This document shows, piece after piece, positions 56,561 to 64,000 of a DNA stretch of 64,000 bases. Source of the DNA: Craspedostauros australis (lineage: Eukaryota > Bacillariophyta > Bacillariophyceae > Mastogloiales > Achnanthaceae); contig JAMXDE010000062.1 of NCBI GenBank assembly GCA_026770025.1, forward strand, positions 124,001 through 188,000. Reading direction: 5' to 3'. Both the position numbers and the translations under genes were made by a program. The notes beneath the pieces are model-generated. The model did no database searches. It saw nothing but the letters and a program-made list of their open reading frames with translations, and was not told the DNA's origin. The stretch's first letter is position 1, and each line of letters begins with the position of its first letter.

Positions 56561-58231
56561 CTATGCGCGACGCAAGTGGCGACGGCCACTGGTCTCAGTC
56601 TCATTTACACCATTGATGGCATTGTAGAAATCGCCACCCATCAGCTTCTCCGAAGCCAACAAGGCGATCGACATGGTGGGAGAGTTGGTGTTGGACGAAG
56701 GGACCACGGGGAACACGGATGCGTCCACAACACGGAGGTTCGTGGCACCTCGCACCTTGAAGTCAGAGTCCACGACCGCCATCGGATCGCTGTCCGGTCC
56801 CACCTTGCACGTGCCGACAGCATGGTGGCTGCTCAGGATGTTGCCGTTCAGGATGTAGTCGCGGATCTCTTGCTCCGTGGAGGCAGGATCCAACGATCCG
56901 ACGGACAGGATCCCCTTGTTCACGAGGTCGCCGAAGAACGGGAGGATGAAGTCCTTCAATCCATCCACGAGGGCCTGGAGGTCGGCAGGGGTGGAGACCA
57001 CGTTGGGATCGATCTCCACCGGCACCATCGGATCGGTGGACAGCACCCTGACTTCGCCGACGCTCTGCGCACGAAAGTGAAGGACGGAGCCGAACGTGCC
57101 AGAGATCTGGAACTGGTACTTGGTCTGGGTGTTAGTCTCGGGACCGAAGAAGTTGAAGACGGGGCTTTGGAAGAGGAAGGGAGAATCCTCAGCCAACGTC
57201 ACGCGATTCCAAGTGGTGAAGGTGCAGTAGTGATCGCGGAGGTTCTGCGCCACGCCTGGCGAGTCCACGACGACTGGAATGTTGAGCTGCTGCAAGGCCT
57301 GGGCAGGACCGATGCCACTCAGCATGAGGATCTGCGGGGTGTTGTACGTCCCGCTGGACAGGATGACCTCCTTGCGGGCGCGGAACTCGGTGGAGAACAT
57401 GGAGCGGGTGTTGATGGCCTTGACGCCGATCACCTTGGTGAGATCCACGTTGTCGAACACCAGCTTCTCCACCTGATGGAAGGTCACGAGATCGACCTTG
57501 TTGCCGCCAACGAGGCGCTCCAGGAAGGCGTCGTACGACGTGCTGCGGGTGGCCAGGCCGTTCTCATCGATGGATCCAGTCCACAAGGCGGGGCAGATAC
57601 CGTTCTGCTTTCCACGCTCGCACTTGTTCCTGTTGAAGTTGAAGCCGAGCACCCTCTCGGCTGACTCCACGTACTCCTGACCACCGATCTGGTTGTTCTC
57701 GTCGAAGCGGACGATGTCGAGCTTGCGCTGCAGGCGCTTCACGAACTTGACGATTGACTGCCAGTTCCAGTCATCGTCGTTGAGGGTGGCGGCGAGCATG
57801 TCGAAGTCATCCCTATGTCCCGTGGTGAAGGCGGCCGCATTGATGGAGTGGGATCCACCGAGGAGTCTGCCCCGGGGCAAGGCGAAGGTGAGGTTGTTGG
57901 TGGATCCGAATGGCTGCTGCTCGGTGCTGCGGTACGGCCAGGTGAGGTATCCGAAGTCTGGAGTGTTGAAGGCCACGTTGAAGTACTGCCTCATGTTTTC
58001 GATGGCAGGGTCGTACTCATCCCCGCCGGCTTCGATGACGAGCACGTCGTTGCCTTGGTTGGCGAGCTGCGAGGCCACGATGCTTCCAGCGCTACCGGCT
58101 CCCACGACGATGTAGTCGTACTCCTGTATTGGAATGTTGGCGTTGACCGTTTTGATGGGCACGAGGGACAGAACGGAGATGGCGGCGATCCATCCGATGA
58201 TGGTGGTGAGTGGAGATGGCTTGAAGGTCAT
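56561..58231 (-). CDS. Secreted GMC-family FAD oxidoreductase
   Basis: Single exon, 556 aa. Signal peptide at residues 1-31, then YDYIVVGAGSAGSIVASQLA, the FAD-binding GxGxxG (44-49) with EAGG after it. GMC signatures follow: PRGRLLGGSHSINAA (signature 1), SSGTYNTPQILMLSGIGP (signature 2), and near the end HHAVGTCKVG (H470) and SSNTNSPTMSIALLASEK (N514), the active-site His/Asn pair. GMC enzymes oxidise alcohols, choline, glucose or cyanohydrins with FAD. The length is at the normal lower end for the family. The signal peptide suggests secretion or endomembrane entry, in contrast to the plastid fatty acid photodecarboxylase of the same family; no ASAFAP motif is present. Substrate unknown. 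The start is the first ATG before the hydrophobic signal. Confidence 0.9.
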   Translation of the reverse strand: MTFKPSPLTTIIGWIAAISVLSLVPIKTVNANIPIQEYDYIVVGAGSAGSIVASQLANQGNDVLVIEAGGDEYDPAIENMRQYFNVAFNTPDFGYLTWPYRSTEQQPFGSTNNLTFALPRGRLLGGSHSINAAAFTTGHRDDFDMLAATLNDDDWNWQSIVKFVKRLQRKLDIVRFDENNQIGGQEYVESAERVLGFNFNRNKCERGKQNGICPALWTGSIDENGLATRSTSYDAFLERLVGGNKVDLVTFHQVEKLVFDNVDLTKVIGVKAINTRSMFSTEFRARKEVILSSGTYNTPQILMLSGIGPAQALQQLNIPVVVDSPGVAQNLRDHYCTFTTWNRVTLAEDSPFLFQSPVFNFFGPETNTQTKYQFQISGTFGSVLHFRAQSVGEVRVLSTDPMVPVEIDPNVVSTPADLQALVDGLKDFILPFFGDLVNKGILSVGSLDPASTEQEIRDYILNGNILSSHHAVGTCKVGPDSDPMAVVDSDFKVRGATNLRVVDASVFPVVPSSNTNSPTMSIALLASEKLMGGDFYNAINGVNETETSGRRHLRRA

Positions 58232-58466
58232 ATTTGATGGCAGTCTGGTGTGTTATGGTGCGGTGCGGTGCAGTGTGGTGGAGTGAGGTGAGGTGAGTAT
58301 GGGAAGGAAGTGGAGGGATGTTACTCGAAGGTAAGGGTCCTCTGTTTGTATCCTTGTATGGCGAGGATGAAGATGGAGACGGTGAGAGTGAGAGTGATGG
58401 TAATGGCAGGATTTGGAGTATTGGGTGAGTGGGGAAACAATGGGGATGGTGAGAAGCGGTGCATTG

Positions 58467-58540
58467 GTACATTGACACGTTAGTACATTGACACGTTAGT
58501 ACATTGACACGTTGGTACATTGACACATTGGTACATTGAT
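58467..58540. repeat. 16-base tandem repeat upstream of the GMC oxidoreductase gene
   Basis: Four full units and one partial unit of GTACATTGACACGTTA, with A/G changes in the last units. About 240 bases upstream of the start codon, in the promoter or leader. CACGTTA/TAACGTG could be a factor-binding core; this is speculation. Confidence 0.85.
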
Positions 58541-58541
58541 G

Positions 58542-61500
58542 AGATGGAAAGAGGGACGAAGCCACGCTGCTGTGCGAAAGTCAATGGCCCACCAACTTCT
58601 ATTCGCGGGTAGATGGATGATCGGCACAGTTGGGGGCAGTGATAGCATGACGCCGCATTTGTGCTCGATGGAGTCTGACGACGAGCACCCACCAGCGTTC
58701 CCATCCTCGCCGTCAGATGATAAATGATTCGCACTCGCATTCATGCTGGGTAAGACGATCGCGATCGGCCACATGGTTATTGATACGTGCGGCTGAATCA
58801 TTGCCCCTCATCAGCGACTCACCGATTAGTGTTGGGCGATCCAATATTATGAGACCAAACAGCTTTGAAATGATGAATCCATCACCGAAGGAGATGTCGC
58901 GCATGGACTGGAGATGTTTCAGCATCATGGCTCGTCCGCGCACACTGGAGAAGACCCTGACATGGCATGCAGCTGAACAAGTGAAGCTCGTCGGCCTGAT
59001 CGTCAATGCTCTCGATGATGACCTCATGGCTCGGTACGATACCCACAAGAATCTACGAATTGGGAGCATTGAGTGATGACCAGGGTCATGAAGTAAAAGC
59101 TCGAAATGAGATGGTCGGTGAGACGAAACGTTCAGTGAAGGAGAACGAAAACCAGAGGGCGACGGAAGCGATGAGGAGAAGCAAACGACAGTCGAATGCA
59201 GCCATGAGGAAGGAACAGATCACAAGTTTCCGTGCCCGAAGCCCAATGAAATGGCGATCATCCCATACCAGCCGATCGCTGAGCGTTCCCTGTGTACCGC
59301 AGAGTCAAGCCTGCAGTGATACCATACACATCGGCCAAGTCAATCAACTAGTAGGCGGCCCTGCCCAAGGCGAACAGCATCCAATTCCAAGGCACTCGTG
59401 AACTTCCGCGGTGTGGAAGAGCATTAGTGCACTGCCGTCTATTCTATCACCCTCCGAGAAGGTGAAGGAGATGAGGAGTTGCAGCTAAGACGAAAGCATG
59501 CTGAATGCTGGGGCTTCCATCCACAGCGGACGCAGAAGCAACCATCGGTGCCCAATCAATTCCAAAAGACGTTCCTCGAGAGGTCATCGACGACGAGATG
59601 AAGACACAGGTACATTCGATTCGCCGAGCAAGGGTGCCATTCATTTATGCCAACTCTGAACGACTGCCGGTATGACATGGAGGCGTTCAAGAATGGGGAA
59701 CGGAGAGATGCGGCACAAACCAACGATCTCCAAACTTGGAAGACATCGATCTCCACCTGTGGTTCGTATGCCCAATCTTACCCATAGTAGTACATGTCTA
59801 GTACGACAGGAGAGCAAACTGGAAACAGAGTAAAGAAAGGATCTTTCTCGCCCCGCGGCAGGATCTCGAGCTATCGCAGAGATGACCTCCTTGTCCGAAT
59901 TGAGTGATGCCTTCGCAGGCAGGAGGAGAACTCCATTTGGATGCCATCACCTACAGTATGCTCGCATCGCCAACGAATGGCGAGGGTGAATGTCGGCAAG
60001 TACACAAAGCTGATTTGTGCTACAGCACGCATCTGGGCATCTTCGTGTCGATGAATGAAGCTCGTCGAATGGTGACATGATCCACATTCAGTGCTCTCTC
60101 CATCCTGTAGTTCATCATTCATCTTGTGGAAAGAACACGAAAGTCTGAATGGAACGAATCTGCATTGGGTTGCGACAAATTCGTTCCCTGTCCAGAAACG
60201 GCACCAAAGGCGAGATGGATGCCCTCATAGATCGGAGCCCAATTCTCTTTTCCTATTCAGAACATTCACTTAAGACACAATCTGCACCTGTGCGCTTGTT
60301 CAAGCATGTCCAGAATCGGATGTCCATGAACGAGTCCCCAAACGGCATGGCAGAAGACAACCGTGAGTGACGATGACAGTGCCGTTCTTGGCTTTGGTTC
60401 TTGTCCGCATGCAAATACAATCCCTCGAATGGGCCCAACAGTCAGTCGTCCCTCCTTGTGATACATTGTGAGTATGGTGGTGAAGGAGGATTGGTCATTG
60501 GACGTGATCGTCATGGTTTGGGTGCAAAATGTGTTTGCGACATGTGGCTGCACCATCACGTTCAACCTTGCACATCTCATGATCAACGTTGAACTTTGCG
60601 CTTCCTGCGTACGCGTAGAACCCCGAAAGACGCGCACTGGATGAGTTGACGAAGTCGCTATGCCTGCTCGCCCACCTCCATGGTCCTGCCCTTCTTGTGA
60701 TTGAATGCACATCGAGGAATCCTTGCACAACTGCTCTCTCTCTCTCTCTCTCTACTCGAAGCCTTTTCGGCGTGCACATGTACCACAAGCGCTTTCTACT
60801 GTCCACAATGGCTATACGCAGTCATCGTCTTTTCTTCCCACCACCTGCTTGGGTGACCTTGGTCCGGTGGCGTGATGCAACACCAAGTACAGAATGAGTA
60901 GAATACTCTGAAGCCTGGGGCGGTAGAACCCAGAAATTCAGTTTCCTGCCAGCCCCACTCAACCGATTTGGCGTAGGGACCAACTCCCAATGTCGCCCTC
61001 ACTCAATGACTGATGAAGCCATCACAAGGGAAACTGATGCTCGGAGATCAGTGGTTCTTGATGTTGTGTTTGCGGAGCTGCTGTGTTGCCGAGTGCGCGC
61101 ACCCGAATGCGTCAGTACAGTAAATGGCGCAGCATTTGACCTGACTGTTTGCGTTCGGATGGATGCGCCTGGAAAGACAACAAGTGAACTACGAGTACGT
61201 ACCCGTGTTCACGTGACATACCCACGGCGTCTGGCAACGACAATGATCCAACAATGGGCGTTGCTGACGGGTCCGATGGTCGACAAACAGCAACACAGAA
61301 CAGCAGCTCCCTGTGGCGCAATGCGCACGCTTCAATTTGTGACATGCGACACCGCTGAGTTGTCCCAAAAGGGCGCATCTCTTGCGGTGTCATGATCACT
61401 CACGATCGGCTCACCTTGGGCCCGAAGGCGTGATGCTTTCGTATCACTGCGCGACCTTTGTGCTTGAGCGCCAGCCGCAACGAGCGTTGGCGATGGTGGC

Positions 61501-62089
61501 GCCTTCGTGAATCGAGCAGTTCTTGGCGAAGTTGATGGCTTGTTCTCTTCTTTGGAACGAAGCGCCAAACAGTTCCGCGCGATCGTCCCCGCTGTTCTCG
61601 TCCTTGTCGGTTCATCCGAGTTGACATTTCTGATTCGGAATTGGGACAACGCTCCGTTCACTCTGTGTGATGGTTGTCCTGGAACCAGCCGATGTTGGTT
61701 GAGTGGCGAGCATCGCAGGTGATTCGTTGTTGGCGCGAAAACAGGTCGTGGATAATCCAATCACTAATATACAAGACTTAAGAACACAATAGCATATTTC
61801 TTTGTCTAGTGAGAGGCATACCTCGTCCATCCACCGCAACCCATGGTACTCTCTCCAAAGACAGAGAGAGAGAGATTGCTCAAATGCTCTCGTTACCGCA
61901 CTTAGGTCATATAATACAAGAGGCAACATCTTCGCTTCTCTCTAACTTCCGCACATTCTAGAATAGTTTATCTTATTGTAGGCTTGGGTGCGTCCGCACA
62001 AGTGGCGTGTTGCTGCATTCTACCCGAGTCTACCTCTCTCAACGAGTGCAGAGGCAGCCGCTTGTGCGCAGGGCATTTCCTCCTTGCGC
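58542..62089. other. Gene-poor region with degenerate coding-like fragments
   Basis: No complete gene. Coding-like pieces on the plus strand include 58840-59076 (listed separately), 59528-59673 (open, with REVIDDEMKTQVHSIRRARV) and 60149-60370. They do not share one frame, and stops separate them. A (CT)n tract is at about 60730-60750. The frames at 61006-61400 and 61332-61929 overlap on opposite strands and show no domain. The whole may be a decayed gene or transposon. Confidence 0.45.
58840..59076 (+). other. Coding-like fragment, unknown protein
   Basis: Open stretch ending at a TGA: a protein-like piece with WRCFSIMARPRTLEKTLTW and AAEQVKLVGLIVNALDDDL, whose helix-like periodicity and composition look like real coding sequence. 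No family recognised. It may be one exon of an old gene, since the sequence around it is broken. Confidence 0.35.
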
Positions 62090-63277
62090 TCAAGTGCGCG
62101 CCATGTCGCAGTTCAGCTGTGTTGTACTTGCGAAGCAGCTGGGCATTGACCGATCGCTACCCTGTATCGCATCCAGGAGGTTCGTCTGTGTGCGTTGATT
62201 GCGCAGGACCTGCGACTGCACCATGCCCATCTTGATCAGATCGTCTGGAATGCCTTGATCGATGAGGATGTCGTACCGTTGCTGTGCGGTGAGCCGGACG
62301 CAAGAGTTGCCGATCCCCTTGTCTCCATCGTCGCCTTCTCGGGAGCCATGGGCGCAGGCAGACTCCTCTTGAAGACGATCTGCGTCATGCTCGCAGTGCG
62401 TCTGGCTGTGGTAGTTCGACTCGTAATCGTCGATGGTCGTGGTCCACTGTGCAAGCGGCATCCAGTCGAAGGTAAGCGCAGGACCTTCCTTGACTTCCTC
62501 CACTCCAAGAGTGGTCGGCATCTCTCGCACCGTGACGGTTGAGAAGTGAACGGGTGGCGGGCACGTTTGCGGCATGGTGGCGAACGAACCATCAACTTGA
62601 CTGTAGTCTGACTGCGGCCAAAGCCTGATCACGGGATCCCTTCGCACGAGCTGTGGCCTGCAAGAGGAGTCGCTGTGGCTGTCGTCGATGCTATCATCGC
62701 AACTCTCGCTGCGAATGTCAAGCGGATCGTCTTCGTGGCGTTCGGCGTGGAAGTGGATGGTAGCGACAGGACGGTGTTGGTAATCCTTGTGGTGCAGGTC
62801 ATACTCATGCTCGTTATCGAGAGCGTCGCAGATGCGCTCCTCCGACAGCTGCCGTTGGTCCCAAAATGGTGGTTCCGATAGGGGCCCAACGTCGGCATTC
62901 CATTCGCAGCATCCAAGATTGTCCTTGGATTGGTTCATGGCACATGCGTCGACGAAATCGTGGACGGCCACGGGCGATCGCTTTTGCCGCAGCGGCGACG
63001 AGAGCAAGGCTTCTGACGGCAGGCGTATCATGGTGGGCATGAGCAATGTCTTGTCGTTGCTGGTACTCGTATGGAAGGTGCGTTGCGTTGGCAGCGTGTC
63101 GTTGTCGTCGCTGTCGTTGTACGTGTTATAGTCGTCGTCACCGTCGCCGATGACATCGAGCACGCTGAGCGTATCGAAGCTGCCGTCATGGGATGGCGAG
63201 GCGCGTATGAAGCCGCCGTCGTCGCCGTAGTGCGGCTGTCTTGGAGAGGCAGACTTGGCAGATGCAGGCTGATACAT
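62090..63277 (-). CDS. Acidic protein of unknown function
   Basis: Single exon, 395 aa. The N-terminal 250 residues are Asp/Ser/His-rich and low complexity (DGDDDYNTYNDSDDND). The C-terminal part looks structured: VHFSTVTVREMPTTLG, EEVKEGPALTFDWMPLA, TTTIDDYESNYHS, then LTAQQRYDILIDQGIPDDLI and QVLRNQRTQTN. An arrangement of this kind (RE..., GP..T.DW, DYE, R..IL...G, R.QR.T) occurs, to my recollection, in many small diatom proteins of unknown role; I cannot name the family. The start is the first ATG, close to a short leader. It is the last gene before the right edge; 720 bases beyond hold no recognised gene. Confidence 0.7.
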   Translation of the reverse strand: MYQPASAKSASPRQPHYGDDGGFIRASPSHDGSFDTLSVLDVIGDGDDDYNTYNDSDDNDTLPTQRTFHTSTSNDKTLLMPTMIRLPSEALLSSPLRQKRSPVAVHDFVDACAMNQSKDNLGCCEWNADVGPLSEPPFWDQRQLSEERICDALDNEHEYDLHHKDYQHRPVATIHFHAERHEDDPLDIRSESCDDSIDDSHSDSSCRPQLVRRDPVIRLWPQSDYSQVDGSFATMPQTCPPPVHFSTVTVREMPTTLGVEEVKEGPALTFDWMPLAQWTTTIDDYESNYHSQTHCEHDADRLQEESACAHGSREGDDGDKGIGNSCVRLTAQQRYDILIDQGIPDDLIKMGMVQSQVLRNQRTQTNLLDAIQGSDRSMPSCFASTTQLNCDMART

Positions 63278-64000
63278 GTTGGTGGTTTGACACAGATTGA
63301 GTGGAGAGAACAGAGTGTTATACTACAAGAACAGCAGAGTCCTGTGGTTTATGCGATATGTGTGGACATAGCGAGTGACGAGCAAGGAGAGAGAGAGAGA
63401 GAGAGCCACTCATGACCGCATAGAGTACATGCAAAGTACATACTCCAGTCGCCGGTCTCTGCGCAATCACCAACGAACAAGTTGTGAAAACGGGCGCCAC
63501 CACAAGGAAGGTGTCAGCTGCGGTGCCAATGAAGTGAGCTGTTTCATACTCGAGAGATCCTTGACGACTGGCGACTTCAATGCGCGTTCGTTGCACATTT
63601 CAAAAGCCGTTCGCCGCGAGCAGGATCCAAACAGGATCCGTGTGAGGCTTTACGTCGAAACGTCACAAGCGCCCTGTTTGTCACGAGTCTACTCTGCGCC
63701 AATTACGAAGAAGGCTTCGTGCGCAGATAGTATCTTCAAACCGTCATTGATCAAACGGTCCAAACAAACGGTCAGTCGCCACGTGTAACTCAACTGGCAG
63801 ATGGACCGCTCTTGGATGCTGGTACGAACTATGTCATGCTCTGCTCAATCTGCCTCATTGCTCGGACTGCATTCCAATACATGATTGTACATTGATTACA
63901 TTGCAACACAATAGATTTTACTTCACTTTACGACTTGGCCGCGGAACGTGGACGATACCGCGGCTCGGCGCTGCGATCGCGTCGTGGCTTCGACATGCGC
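63278..64000. other. Right-edge intergenic region
   Basis: Promoter side of the acidic-protein gene, with an (AG)n tract at about 63389-63406. The plus frame 63375-63788 has no domain. No gene seen before the edge. Confidence 0.55.

Noticed and set aside
56576-57664. 362-codon plus-strand frame
   Set aside because: Antisense shadow of the GMC oxidoreductase, which has unmistakable family signatures.

Overview
The window looks like nuclear DNA from a diatom (a photosynthetic stramenopile). The best evidence is a shikimate kinase whose N-terminus is a signal peptide ending in an ASAFAP-like motif (SAF-QP), the plastid address of heterokont algae with red-derived plastids. Several gene families also have a form I associate with diatoms: tandem CRAL-TRIO-like lipid-binding proteins, a PCMTD-type methyltransferase with a diatom-style tail, and a cAMP-receptor-like GPCR. 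Host introns are GT-AG, about 190-380 bases, one to three per gene. Genus and species cannot be given from sequence alone.

Left third (1-23.4 kb). A piggyBac/IS4-type DNA transposon enters from off the left edge and ends near 4977, inside intron 2 of copy A of a membrane EF-hand gene (5063-6114). A complete paralogue, copy B, lies at 11384-13708. Between them sits a 2.7-kb non-autonomous element (7811-10475) with inverted ends and two arrays of an exact 20-base repeat. Next come two tandem CRAL-TRIO-like paralogues (15482-17945 and 19183-21353) with the same intron phases, and a multi-pass membrane protein (21851-23381).

Middle (23.7-32.7 kb). A 9.0-kb unit is bounded by 50-base inverted repeats and TA dinucleotides. 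It carries an open Tc1/mariner-type transposase on the minus strand. It also carries decayed, intron-containing copies of two cellular genes: a PCMTD-like isoaspartyl methyltransferase and the end of an N-acetylglutamate synthase. It reads as a cargo-carrying transposon.

Right half (33.7-64 kb). This is ordinary gene-rich chromosome: a MORN-tail protein, a double-PHD nuclear protein, a type II membrane PC-esterase-like protein, a class I cyclic-nucleotide phosphodiesterase, plastid shikimate kinase, a small SVIP-like myristoylated protein assembled here from two short exons, a DBP3-like DEAD-box helicase, a cAMP-receptor-like GPCR, a secreted GMC oxidoreductase and an acidic unknown protein. 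About 3.9 kb (58.2-62.1 kb) is gene-poor and holds degenerate coding-like fragments. These genes do not form operons. The phosphodiesterase and the GPCR could act in one cAMP pathway, but nothing in the sequence ties them together.

The most unusual items are the nuclease domain inside the piggyBac-like transposase, the TA-bounded 9-kb unit carrying captured genes, the 20-base arrays inside an inverted-repeat element, and the short SVIP-like gene. I saw no viral or retroviral elements, CRISPR arrays or convincing tRNA genes.
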